NCBI GenBank assembly: GCA_934045075.1
Contig: OW203729.1
Location: 7,783,816 to 7,847,815, forward strand
DNA: 64,000 nucleotides
Source: Yponomeuta sedellus
Taxonomy: Eukaryota; Arthropoda; Insecta; Lepidoptera; Yponomeutidae
Direction of reading: 5' to 3'
The position numbers were made by a program, and so were the translations under genes. The notes under the pieces are model-generated. The model saw nothing but the letters and a program-made list of their open reading frames with translations. It was not told the DNA's origin and did not search any database. How positions within the stretch are numbered: the first letter of the stretch is position 1; each line of letters starts with the position of its first letter. This document shows, piece by piece, positions 10,278-20,949 of this stretch.

Positions 10278-10630
10278 TACTATTTTTATTTTTAATGCAC
10301 TAACCCGTGCTAAGGAACAAATTTAAAAACCTATTTAGAGGCTAAAAATTTCACCCATGCCGGGATTCGAACCCGCAACCTCTGGCTATCCGTGCCAGCG
10401 CTCTACCAATTGAGCCAATGGGCGACTCACGACATCAGTGAAATTTCGAACCTCTTTAAACTATTCTTTGTATTACCTACGTACAGGCAGCGACATCTGA
10501 CTTAAGCAAATTGCATTACTTACAGCCCCGACTACCTACTTTGCAGTTAGGTTTAACATCGGAACGATATCACTGTACCCACATGATTATACTATTTTTA
10601 TTTTTAATGCACTAACCCGTGCTAAGGAAC
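10277..10630 (-). mobile_element. SINE-A, 1.2-unit copy
   Basis: A minus-strand unit with a second partial tail. Its 3' end (left) is ...GCATTAAAAATAAAAATAGT followed by ATAAT, and its 5' end is at GTTCCTTAGCACGGG. AAGGTGATT flanks it at 10268-10276 and 10631-10639. Removing it restores a GTGCATGC-family repeat, which confirms the boundaries. Confidence 0.85.
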
Positions 10631-10738
10631 AAGGTGATTTGTCAGGATCTTAGCAAGTGGTAGGCACGGCCTCTCTGGTTAGGCCTCTAGGGTACATGCG
10701 TATGCGAGGTTATTCTATGTTATGTAAGAATTAACATA

Positions 10739-10983
10739 AATAAATAAATAAATAAATATTCATGGACATATTACACAGATCTCTTTAGCCCTATACTAAG
10801 GACAACTTGTGTTACAGGTGCTAACTCGACGATAGATTTAATACAATAAATACATAGATTTATTGACCCAACCCAAGACCCGAGACAAACTAGAAAAGTT
10901 CGTTTCCTAGTTTGATTCGGCCGGGGTTCGAACCCTTCGGTTTTACAGTCAGCGTGCCAAACCGCTGCGCCACCGAGGCCGTA
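10739..10983 (-). mobile_element. SINE-B (tRNA-derived)
   Basis: The minus-strand head reads GGCCTCGGTGGCGCAGCGGT with B box GGTTCGAACC; the body contains AGGAAACGAACTTTTCTAGT, TTGTCTCGGGTCTTG, CGTCGAGTTAGCACCTGTAA and a TTTATTTATTTA tail. Other copies are at 17391-17643, 31829-32070 and 34583-34830. Confidence 0.85.
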
Positions 10984-11261
10984 AAAATAAATATTTATCG
11001 TTTAATTTCCATTTGTTTTTGGTTTCCCTGACTGATGTCTCCAATTTGTTATAAATTAGCATCGTATTGTATTGTATTAATAAAAGAACATGTAAAAACT
11101 TATGTCCTATTCCACATGTCGTGATTTCATCATGCGATTTAAATTTTCAATAAACAGAGAACAGCAACGTTTCTCTGAAATGGTCTTGAGTTTTGGGCAA
11201 GGATTCAGCGTATAATGCTGAAGTCACTATAAATCAATAAAAAAATAACAGACCTATTAAA

Positions 11262-11945
11262 AAATCTGTGGTTACGTTTTTTCCTTGTAAAATCTCTACC
11301 TACCATAGATTTGTATAGACAGCGTTTTTTGCAGTGTTTCAGGGCATTGTAGGTACCATATTCTTATAAATAACACATATAAGTAATAATTTGAAAAACA
11401 GAGACATTTATTACACAAATTACAATTTTAAGACCTTTAAGTCTCTTCTTTGTCTTTGCCTCATCCCATTATGTGGGGTCGGCTTTCTTCGTTCCTTTGC
11501 TCCAGGATTTTCTGTCCTGGGTTGTCCGCTCGCTCAACTGGGCTCGCTCCAACTCCTTTGCTACCGTGGCCCACCAGGTGGTTTGTGGACGTCCTCTACC
11601 TCTTTTGATGGTTGGGATCTGTAGGGCCTGTTTGACGACATGATTTTCCTCACGTCTCATCACATGTACCATCTAAGGCGTATTTAAGTATTTTTGAAAT
11701 ACTACCTGTGACAAGTTAAATAAAAATATTGGTTGAGAACAACGATACAAAAGTCGCTCAAGTTCCGGTCGCTTAATCAATTCTAACGCATTCAATGTCC
11801 ACTATCATAAAACGACCAACAAGCAACTCTACTCTCACCATAATTAAATTGATTATCGACTGGCGTCATTGCAGTCCTTAGGGAACATGAATCACTATGA
11901 GTTATTAATGACTGTAGTCGTCTGAAACACGTTTTCTGTTTCTTG
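11262..11945 (-). repeat. Inverted duplication, right arm (RTE LINE end)
   Basis: Reverse complement of 9427-10106, including the polymerase C-terminal fragment (11469-11672). Next to its outer end lies a SINE-A fragment. Confidence 0.9.
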
Positions 11946-11949
11946 ATTG

Positions 11950-12069
11950 ACTGGCACGGATAGCCAGAGGTTGCGGGTTCGAATCCCGGCATGGGTGAAA
12001 TTTTTAGCCTCTAAATAGGTTTTTAAATTTGTTCCTTAGCACGGGTTAGTGCATTAAAAATAAAAATAG
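11950..12069 (+). mobile_element. SINE-A fragment at duplication breakpoint
   Basis: Starts inside the anticodon arm (CTGGCACGGATAGCCAGAGG) and runs through the tail to ATAAAAATAGTATAAT. Sequence to its right is the inverse of the flank of the SINE at 10277, so it is the duplicated and truncated partner of that copy. Confidence 0.85.
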
Positions 12070-12274
12070 TATAATCACCTTCGCTTCAGCAACGTTCATT
12101 AGTCGTTGCATGCACGCACGCCGATTTCGGGTACAACCTAACAACATCAAAAAGTATTTTTATATTGGTAATATTGTTGTTAATTCTTTATTACACTAAT
12201 TACGAGATAAGTCGCCTTTGAAACAAATTTCATGTAATATTATTATATTTCGAATTACTTTTTGCAAGTAGTAA

Positions 12275-12275
<1 letters not shown>

Positions 12276-12337
<62 letters not shown>
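12276..12337. repeat. (TA)n microsatellite
   Basis: About 30 TA units. Confidence 0.95.
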
Positions 12338-12339
<2 letters not shown>

Positions 12340-12340
<1 letters not shown>

Positions 12341-13100
12341 AAAGGAAATGCCCAAAGGCGTGCTTAATGCAAGAAGCAATGAAAAAGAGATTTCAAATAT
12401 GTAGTTATAACTTTCTTTCATATAAATAATTTAGCCTTGATGACTTAGGATTGTGTTATTAGTTGACAACAAATGTATTAAACGCCGTGAAGTTTCTCCT
12501 CTCCGAAACTAATTTCGAACCTCACAACTCTCCCAACTTAAGCAAAGGCAGAAAGTAATCAAAACTATTTTTCTTTTCAACCGACTAGGTACCACCAAAA
12601 GCAACAGATAAAATTTAAGTTTCCGGCAGTAGATGAAAAAAAGAGCAAAATTATGATTTTGCGACATTTTGAGCAATCCAACGATTAGTCTTTTCAAAAC
12701 GTTTCTTGTTGACTACGAAACCCTAAACAGGGAAAATGGTTAGACAAAAAAGGATACCAGCCAGCTATAGCAATTTAATAGACCCGGATTATTTTCCAAT
12801 CACTAATTGCTTTCCAACTCACGTTTCATATTGTTTACGGCGTTGTGTACACGGCTTTGTGTACGTTTCATACTGTTTTCCGTAATTTTATGTTTTACGC
12901 AACAATTTTTTGTGTCGTCATCAATCATAGGGACTTAAAATTAATTTTGTGCAAACAAAAATAAACGTGATCTGTTTTCGCTGAGCGTTACAAAATTACT
13001 AAACGGAACTTTAGAAATTTTGGGAAAAAGAAGACGGAAATCACTAATTTCATATTGTCAACAAAAAAAACACACACATAATAAAATCAGTCAATAAAAC
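12340..13100. other. Unassigned AT-rich sequence
   Basis: The first part (12345-12390, GGCGTGCTTAATGCAAGAAG) resembles a LINE 3' end also hinted at 34520-34570. The rest shows no gene or repeat that I recognise. Confidence 0.3.
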
Positions 13101-13116
13101 CGCCCCGAGACATATC

Positions 13117-13320
13117 CTAGCCAAAGGTTCCCATAACGCTGGCAGCCTTACCGCTCTGCACTGCTAGGGATATCCTTTGCATCAAATATGCCCCAGAGCG
13201 GTAATCCAAGCCACGGTTCCTTATACGACGCCCTACCTCTTTAATAAAGGCTTTCCCCTGAAAACCCCAAACCCCAGTGGTTTCTAAAGACAGAGGCACG
13301 AAAAAACTGCTGGTCATCAA
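13117..13320 (-). pseudogene. LINE-like ORF fragment
   Basis: The 67-residue minus-strand frame contains FFVPLSLETTGVWG, VGRRIRNRG and LMQRISLAVQSGKAASVMGT. A diverged relative, interrupted by stops, is at 51765-51975 (minus strand). The end of this frame resembles C-terminal ends of reverse-transcriptase polyproteins that I have seen in insect genomes, but I cannot name the clade. No domain with catalytic residues is present. It is a short, isolated repeat-derived fragment. Confidence 0.4.
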
Positions 13321-13339
13321 CTGTATTATTTTATTTTAT

Positions 13340-13534
13340 ACAATTTGTATTTTTAATGCACTAACCCGTGCGAAGGACAATTTTAAAAACCTATTTAGAG
13401 ACTAAAAATTCCACTCATGCCGGGATTCGAACCCGCAACCTCTGGCTATCCGTGCCAGCGCTCTTTCCAACTGAGCTAATGGGCGACTCACCGGCATCAG
13501 TGAAATTTCGAACCTCTTTACACTATTCTCTGTA
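13340..13534 (-). mobile_element. SINE-A copy, 5'-truncated
   Basis: Minus-strand head and tail; the head uses the TTTCCAACTGAGC variant. It ends at CTCTGTATT, which with CTGTATT at 13321-13327 could be a 7-bp target duplication, but those bases also belong to the SINE unit, so this is uncertain. Confidence 0.7.
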
Positions 13535-13639
13535 TTGATTTTTCAAGTTGATTTTTCATTTTCAAGTTTAATAATTTGTTCTTACACATATAAGTAAGAG
13601 TACTTTTGCATTCTTCTTCAGGACATAGCCCTGGATTTT

Positions 13640-13940
13640 GCATTAAAATGAGAAAATTACTTTCCTAAATTCCGCCAAAAATCCCACAAGCACCACGCCG
13701 TTAGTTAATGCACCCCCCTCCCTCCCACTTTTTCAAGCAGAAGCAAGATACGAACACACCACTACCAACACCGATACTTGTGTGAGAAAATACGCGACGC
13801 GTTTCGCCTCTTACACGAGGCATCCTCAGGCTCACAAATGCTAGTCTTTGACTTGCACTTGTGAGCAGCACTTGTGAACCGCATGGTGCTTGCGGGATTT
13901 TTGGCGGAATTTAGCAAAAGTAATTTTATCATTTTAATGC
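13640..13940. mobile_element. Foldback MITE, about 300 bp
   Basis: GCATTAAAATGAGAAAATTA through CCCACAAGCACCAC (13640-13698) is inverted at 13882-13940 with small differences. The interior has no coding content. The flanks show no clear duplication. Confidence 0.6.
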
Positions 13941-13985
13941 TATTATAGATTTCCGCAAGGTAACGCCTGATTCCATACAATAAGA

Positions 13986-14085
13986 ATGCCTAGGGTGGGG
14001 ATTATGGGCATTACCCCCTATGATAGCACAACGTGGCGCTCTTTAGGGGAGGGCTATGTCCAGCAGTGGACTAGTATAGCCTGAC
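13986..14085 (+). mobile_element. RTE LINE 3' end
   Basis: GGGTGGGGATTATGGGCATT to CCAGCAGTGGACTAGTATAG; tail CTGACGATG. Same family as 8385-8575. Confidence 0.75.
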
Positions 14086-14236
14086 GATGTGCGATGTGTG
14101 CGGTTTAGATTGTATTAGTGTTTATGAGAGTGCTCTAGTGCTTTAACATGTGCGAGTGAATGTTTATATTTCTTCCAGTAGAGTGTAATTTCATAGCCAG
14201 GATGAAAAATCAACCTCGCACAAAGCGCGCTCTGGT

Positions 14237-14542
14237 ATGCAAAATACTGTTTTAATAGAACAAAAAGAAGAAGAAATTTTATTTGAAATAAATAAACCAA
14301 AACGAATATGGGAGCGTAAATGGAACAGTCGCAGATCTACGCTTGGAGAAAGTACTTTGTTGCTAAAGGGATTGGCTATCGAAGATCCCAAAGAATATCG
14401 CGATTCAATGAGAATAACAGAACAATCCTTCAAGTGGCTACGACACAAAGTGAGGCTTGTGCACTCTCCTAAAGTCCTCACTAAAGTTTACACACAGATA
14501 AGTAACGAAGATAGTGACGCACTCAGGTGTCACTGGAAATAA
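14237..14542 (+). pseudogene. PIF/Harbinger-like transposase, N-terminal fragment
   Basis: A 101-residue frame starting at ATG 14237. The middle contains KRIWERKWNSRRSTLGEST, LLLKGLAIEDPKEYRDSMRI and QSFKWLRHKV. This order (a W-x-R/K-x-W segment, 'LLKELxxEDPxxYxxxxRM', then 'F-x-x-L-L') is the familiar N-terminal region of HARBI1-like and PIF/Harbinger transposases, ahead of the DDE nuclease. The nuclease domain is missing: the frame stops at 14540-14542 and I find no downstream continuation. It may be a truncated copy or one exon of an element with introns. No inverted ends were identified. Confidence 0.55.
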
Positions 14543-14686
14543 AAATCGAAACCAATTCTATTTTGATTCTAATAAAAAGGCAACTAAAACGGCACTAAAG
14601 CGAGTAGAGTTTACACGTTTCTACTGAAGCGTTCTCCTAAACCACTCTCCTAACTAAACAAATCTAAACCGGCCATAAGTCATTGC

Positions 14687-15060
14687 GGCGATATCGAAGA
14701 TTTGATCAGTGCCCCTTATCAATAGCTTTCGAGTGTATTTCTTCGAGTTCAAAAGCTTCATTTAGTACCAACTTTTGTAGCTACTGTAATAGAAGTTAAG
14801 AAATACTTATTCTTCAGCAGAGCCAGCCCACATTTGCACGATAAACGTTTTACAGTCATATAGATAGAGAATTTACTTGGCGGCGATATCGATGATTTGA
14901 TCAGTGCCCCTTCTCAATAGTTTTCGAGTGTATTTCTTCGAGTTCAAAAGCTTAATTTAGTACTAACTTTTGCAGCTATTGTAATAAGTTAAGAACACTT
15001 ATTCTTCAGCAAAGCCAGCCCACATAGCACGATAAACGTTTTACAGTTATATATAAATCT
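14687..15060. repeat. Tandem duplication, two units of about 195 bp
   Basis: GGCGATATCGAAGATTTGAT near 14687 recurs as GGCGATATCGATGATTTGAT near 14882; both run through GTGTATTTCTTCGAGTTCAA, CCAGCCCACAT and CACGATAAACGTTTTACAGT. The units have diverged by several substitutions and small indels. No open frame spans them. Confidence 0.85.
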
Positions 15061-15354
15061 AGCATGGCGTTCAGAATACAGATTTTGGGTGTCGCTCGAC
15101 TTTTTACGTAAGGTCCTAGGTCATATGCGACTTATTTGCTAATGAAGTGAGAATTGGCTCCTAGCTCCAAAACACTTAACTTGTTTACGAAACACGAGAC
15201 AAAGAAACAAAGAAACAATTTTCCAACTTCCTTCTTCTCGCCCTTTAATATTTCCTTCATCAAGCAGAGATAATGTTTTATACGACTTGGGGACGTGATG
15301 CCATAAATTTTATGGCTGCAACTGTTAACGCCTTCGCTTCCCACAACGTAATTA

Positions 15355-15884
<530 letters not shown>

Positions 15885-15889
15885 CATAT

Positions 15890-16480
15890 CGAGGTGTTTC
15901 GCGGCTAACCGTAACGTACCTACAGTAGTAGAGTGCACGGATAATGAAAAGGTCGATGTGCTGTCTCATGACACTTGAGTTGGAGTTGACTAATACTTTC
16001 CATATTATGATAGCAAAAGGATTTAGTCACGTGGTACAAAAACACGCCCTGCAAATCGGTCACAAACTACGACATCACAACTTAAACGTAATGCCTCATA
16101 ATGAATGAAGCGTAATCTAGTAAGATAACATTTTTCTGCATATACAAGAAAACGTTTAGAATCCGATTTAAAAACTAAATGTAATGAGTTTTTTTATTAT
16201 GAGACTAAGTTAATGTTTAACATATTTTGTGATCCCGAAAACCACAAAAAAAATATAGTTTATTTTCTTGTTGTTTTGTAAGGTTTTATGTCTTCTATGG
16301 TATGAAAACAATGACACTGCATTGTAGAGTCCGAGTGACGCAACTATGAATATTGATGATGAACAACAGATGTATTAGGCTTAGGATGACTTGAGAAAAG
16401 ATGATCAGAGTACATTTTATTTTCCCCGCTGCCTTTTTCTCCACTAAAGTACCCTAGAGCAGCGGCTTATATTTTACATT
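15890..16480. other. Unassigned AT-rich sequence
   Basis: No feature recognised except a stretch near 16425-16470 (CCGCTGCCTTTTTCTCCACT) that is inverted near 22205-22230, suggesting a shared repeat. Confidence 0.3.
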
Positions 16481-16495
16481 ATACATAGACATTCG

Positions 16496-16802
16496 TCGGT
16501 CCATCTGGCCGGAGGGCGTCCTACACTACGCTTGCCGAGTCGTGGTCTCCATTCGAGAACCCGTCTGCTCCAACGATCATCGGTTCTGCGACAGATGTGA
16601 CCAGCCCACTGCCACTTCAGCCTGCTACACTTCTGAACTACGTCAGTGACTTTGGTTTTTTGTCGGATCATCTCGTTCCGGACTTTGAAAAAGGTGGCCG
16701 GTGGTGACTGGCTGGCGAAAACGGGAGATCGGGTCTTGTGGCGCACCCTTGGGGAGGCTTATGTCCAGCAGTGGACTGCAATAGGCTGAAATGGATGGAT
16801 GG
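16496..16802. mobile_element. RTE LINE copy with 5' inversion
   Basis: 16496-16740 reads on the minus strand as an RTE polymerase C-terminus (LKWQWAGHICRRTDDRW, SVGRPPARWTDE). 16741-16802 reads on the plus strand as the matching 3' end (GGGGAGGCTTATGTCCAGCA, then GCTGAAATGGATGGATGG). ATAGACATTCG flanks the pair at 16485-16495 and 16803-16813, so both parts entered in one event. This is the layout produced by twin priming during target-primed reverse transcription. Confidence 0.85.
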
Positions 16803-16814
16803 ATAGACATTCGG

Positions 16815-17390
16815 CTAACAAAATGTAAATAATTTTCGTCGAAATAAAAACCATATTATAAATACAGGTTAGATGATAACCTAGCTATAGCACCAGATAC
16901 CAACTAATATCATTTGGGTTCTTCTGTTCACACCGAATAAAATAAAAAAATAAAAAATATTGAAAGAAATAAAGACTAACCCCCGGTTTCTGGTACAATT
17001 ACAAGCCGTTAATGTATTGTTAGATGTCAGTTGCAAGTGCATACGAAAAAAAACATTTGATAGCTGTTAACAGTAGATTAACAGTATTTCTTAAAGATTC
17101 GCGATACTCATAAATATATAACTATATATATTAACTCGCTTTGAGTTTTTAAGTGATACGCACAGTCGGACTTTGCGATCCGGTCAGAATCGATTGCTGA
17201 AGACACCAAGTCATTCGACAAGGTTCTTCAGCCAATCCTTTACTATCACAGTAGTCCGCCTGTAGAACGATCTTCCCCTGGACGTAAGATTTTCACCTGC
17301 CAATATTTAAGAACAGAGTGCATAACCACTATTTTTCCTTAATGTAAGTTTGTTATTTGTATTTGTTACCTTTCTAGTATTATGTAGGTA
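16815..17390. other. Mostly unassigned; diverged foldback fragment
   Basis: 16981-17095 (CCCCCGGTTTCTGGTACAAT ... TAACAGTAGATTAACAG) is related to the hairpin MITE at 56751-56884. Nothing else is recognised. Confidence 0.45.
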
Positions 17391-17643
17391 TATAATAATA
17401 ATAAATAATAATAAATATTCATGGACATATTACACAGATCTCGTTAGCCCTATACTAAGTACAACTAAAAGACTTGTGTTATAGGTGCTAACTCGACGAT
17501 AGATTTAATACAATAAATATATAGATAACATCCAAGACCCGAGACAAACTAGAAAAGTTCGTTTCCTAGTTTGATCCGGCCGGGGATCGAACCCGAGACC
17601 TACGGTTTTACAGTCAGCGTGCCGCTGCGCCACCGAGGCCGTT
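17391..17643 (-). mobile_element. SINE-B (tRNA-derived)
   Basis: Same head, body and AT-rich tail as 10739-10983, with a short deletion in the anticodon region. Confidence 0.85.
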
Positions 17644-17649
17644 ATTTTT

Positions 17650-17898
17650 CGTTATGTCCTATGTTTTTTTTTGTGTATGTTTATTTTTATTTATGTATCG
17701 TTTATGAATGTGTATCAACTATAAAATATGTTATCTAATATTGTTTAGTTGCGCCGACTACTCGTATTTCAGTTTCCGTTTCTTCTTTTCCGTCCATGGT
17801 TGTCTGCAAGAAATTACTTTTAGTAATAAAGCCGCCACTTGTACTGTTATTTTATAAGTCTCTTATGTAATCCCTGGTGTACATGCAATAAAGAATAT

Positions 17899-17939
<41 letters not shown>

Positions 17940-17941
17940 AT
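17650..17941 (+). mobile_element. LINE 3' end with (TCTA)n tail
   Basis: Includes GTTTAGTTGCGCCGACTACT, AATAAAGCCGCCACTTGTAC and GCAATAAAGAATATTCTATC followed by about nine TCTA/ATCT units. A near copy is at 38432-38700; minus-strand copies are at 32405-32560 and 61893-61998. The AATAAA before a simple-repeat tail fits a LINE 3' UTR. Confidence 0.75.
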
Positions 17942-17944
17942 TAA

Positions 17945-18085
17945 AGGGGTGAAATCGTGATTATTTATTAGGTAAAACGTAATTACCTTATTTCCCGACG
18001 TTTTGGCAGCGTTACAGTTGCCATGGTCTCTACCCGAGACTCGAGAGTAATTACGTTTTACCTAATAATCGCGATTTGACCGGTT
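17945..18085. mobile_element. Foldback MITE
   Basis: GTGATTATTTATTAGGTAAA / TTTTACCTAATAATCGCGAT arms face each other around CCCGACGTTTTGGCAGCG. A related copy is at 34300-34395. Confidence 0.65.
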
Positions 18086-18120
18086 TAATATATAACTAAG
18101 TAGATTAACAGATTGTTAGT

Positions 18121-18240
18121 GTACGAGAAACTGGGGGTTTGTCTGTGGACGGAATGGTGGCAAGTGGCAAAGCCTCTGGCTGCCCCTCCAGGATACAGGC
18201 ACAAGCATAACGTTTGTACGTGTACAAACGTTATCTTTAT
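18121..18240 (+). repeat. GTGCATGC-family LINE tail remnant and 13-bp palindrome
   Basis: GGTGGCAAGTGGCAAAG and CCTCCAGGATACAGGCAC match the family at 2755. Next to it ATAACGTTTGTAC and GTACAAACGTTAT (18207-18234) form a near-perfect hairpin. Confidence 0.5.
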
Positions 18241-18636
18241 TGTTGCGCTACGTAGGTAGGTAGGTGGTACAATTGCGACTCCACGCCCCACGCGTGTCGC
18301 TTTGACGGGCTGAAATTTCATTAAGGACAAGAGAATTCAAATGGAGTTAGATTTAGTTACATACGCCGTTCATGCCGTCCGCTTCAAGATATACGTACCT
18401 ATTTGTATAGGCATACCACGGCAGGAGATTGTAGAATGTGCTGTTAAGTGGATTGATTCCGTAATAAATGAGAAAAATCATTGAGATATCGTTTGAATTG
18501 CGTGTAAGCTACAAAAACTGTTAACATTTCACTTTCGAATTCTAATATTTTTTTTGAAAGTAATAAAAGATAAGATATTCTTTATTTAAGTACCTACTTA
18601 CAAAACTAATCTAATCTTAAGGACACTGTCGTTGTA

Positions 18637-18760
18637 TGATGATGATGATGATATCAACCCTTTGTATGCCCCCACTGCTGGGTCACAGGTCTCTGTGTTG
18701 CAAGAAGGTTAGGCCATACGCCATACTCCATCACGGCGGTAAGTCCGGGTTGTTATTGAC
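18637..18760 (-). repeat. LINE 3'-end fragment, minus strand
   Basis: A (GAT)n tail, then TATCAACCCTTTGTATGCCC, GGTCACAGGTCTCTG and GTAAGTCCGGGTTG. Same family as 3373-3475. Confidence 0.65.
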
Positions 18761-18924
18761 ATGAAATTCGATTGTTAGGCTACACAAGTTAGGATCATAT
18801 AAACCATAATTTAGTGGGGCGTAATTTTTTTTATTGTTTTGTTACCAAAAATTACTTCTGTTAAGCAAAGACAAACAATTCAGGATGAAAAGTAATGACC
18901 ACGAATATAAATAGTTTATATCAA

Positions 18925-19110
18925 ACCGGGGGGTGAGCAGCAGCGCCCCCTGCAGTACAATTCTACCTAACTGCGATCCCCAACCCGCATGCCCAGCGTG
19001 GGGATTATGGGCATTACCCCCTATGATAGCACAACGTGGCTCTCTTTAGGGGAGGGCTATGTCCAGCAGTGGACTAGTATAGCCTGACGACGAAACGACG
19101 ACGTCGACGA
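18925..19110 (+). mobile_element. RTE LINE 3' end with GAC-rich tail
   Basis: GTGAGCAGCAGCGCCCCCTG through CCAGCAGTGGACTAGTATAG and CTGACGACGAAACGACGACG. Same family as 8385-8575. Confidence 0.75.
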
Positions 19111-19698
19111 TATCATAACCAGGTTCTCATATTGAAAACAATATTCTCAGCTTGTCAATCGAATTCGAACAGTCGAATTCACCTTTAGTTTCTAAGTAAA
19201 TCCACACAAATTTTATAGATTGAACTGGAAAAAACACCCTGTACCGTTTGACGTCTCACAGGCTTCAGTCGAAAGTATTTCTGCTACGGCTGAGTAGGCA
19301 GGAAATCACATTACATCTCTCATCGTAAATAAAAAGCTACTGATACTAATTCAAAGACGTCAAAGAACTCTAGGGGTGCTCTGGAATCAAATAAATCATT
19401 ATACTATTTTTATTTTTAATGCACTAACCCGTGCTAAGGACAAATTTTTAAAAACCTATTTAGAGGCTAAAAATTTTCACCCATGCCGGGATTCGAACCC
19501 GCAACCTCTGGCTATCCGTGCCAGCGCTCTACCAATTGAGCCAATGGGCCACTCACCGGCATCAGTGAAATTTTGAACCTCTTTATTCATTCATTGGCTC
19601 AATTGGTAGAGCGCTGGCAGAGCCAGAGGTTGCGGGTTCGAATCCCGGCATGGGTGAAATTTTTAGCCTCTAAATAGGTTTTTAAAAATTTGTCCTTA

Positions 19699-20949
19699 AT
19701 GAAATGAAATGAAATGAAATGAAATGAAATGAAATGAAATGAAATGAAATGAAATGAAATGAAATGAAATGAAATGAAATGAAATGAAATGAAATGAAAT
19801 GAAATGAAATGAAATGAAATGAAATGAAATGAAATGAAATGAAATGAAATGAAATGAAATGAAATGAAATGAAATGAAATGAAATGAAATGAAATGAAAT
19901 GAAATGAAATGAAATGAAATGAAATGAAATGAAATGAAATGAAATGAAATGAAATGAAATGAAATGAAATGAAATGAAATGAAATGAAATGAAATGAAAT
20001 GAAATGAAATGAAATGAAATGAAATGAAATGAAATGAAATGAAATGAAATGAAATGAAATGAAATGAAATGAAATGAAATGAAATGAAATGAAATGAAAT
20101 GAAATGAAATGAAATGAAATGAAATGAAATGAAATGAAATGAAATGAAATGAAATGAAATGAAATGAAATGAAATGAAATGAAATGAAATGAAATGAAAT
20201 GAAATGAAATGAAATGAAATGAAATGAAATGAAATGAAATGAAATGAAATGAAATGAAATGAAATGAAATGAAATGAAATGAAATGAAATGAAATGAAAT
20301 GAAATGAAATGAAATGAAATGAAATGAAATGAAATGAAATGAAATGAAATGAAATGAAATGAAATGAAATGAAATGAAATGAAATGAAATGAAATGAAAT
20401 GAAATGAAATGAAATGAAATGAAATGAAATGAAATGAAATGAAATGAAATGAAATGAAATGAAATGAAATGAAATGAAATGAAATGAAATGAAATGAAAT
20501 GAAATGAAATGAAATGAAATGAAATGAAATGAAATGAAATGAAATGAAATGAAATGAAATGAAATGAAATGAAATGAAATGAAATGAAATGAAATGAAAT
20601 GAAATGAAATGAAATGAAATGAAATGAAATGAAATGAAATGAAATGAAATGAAATGAAATGAAATGAAATGAAATGAAATGAAATGAAATGAAATGAAAT
20701 GAAATGAAATGAAATGAAATGAAATGAAATGAAATGAAATGAAATGAAATGAAATGAAATGAAATGAAATGAAATGAAATGAAATGAAATGAAATGAAAT
20801 GAAATGAAATGAAATGAAATGAAATGAAATGAAATGAAATGAAATGAAATGAAATGAAATGAAATGAAATGAAATGAAATGAAATGAAATGAAATGAAAT
20901 GAAATGAAATGAAATGAAATGAAATGAAATGAAATGAAATGAAATGAAA
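19699..20949 (-). repeat. (TTTCA)n pentanucleotide array, about 250 units
   Basis: A pure GAAAT repeat on the plus strand (TTTCA on the minus strand) with no visible interruption over about 1.25 kb. It directly follows the 3' UTR of the minus-strand LINE (AATAAAACCTTTT, then CATTT units), so it is the expanded simple-repeat tail of that LINE. On the minus strand the motif contains no stop codon, which produces a long meaningless FHFIS-repeat frame. Confidence 0.95.
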
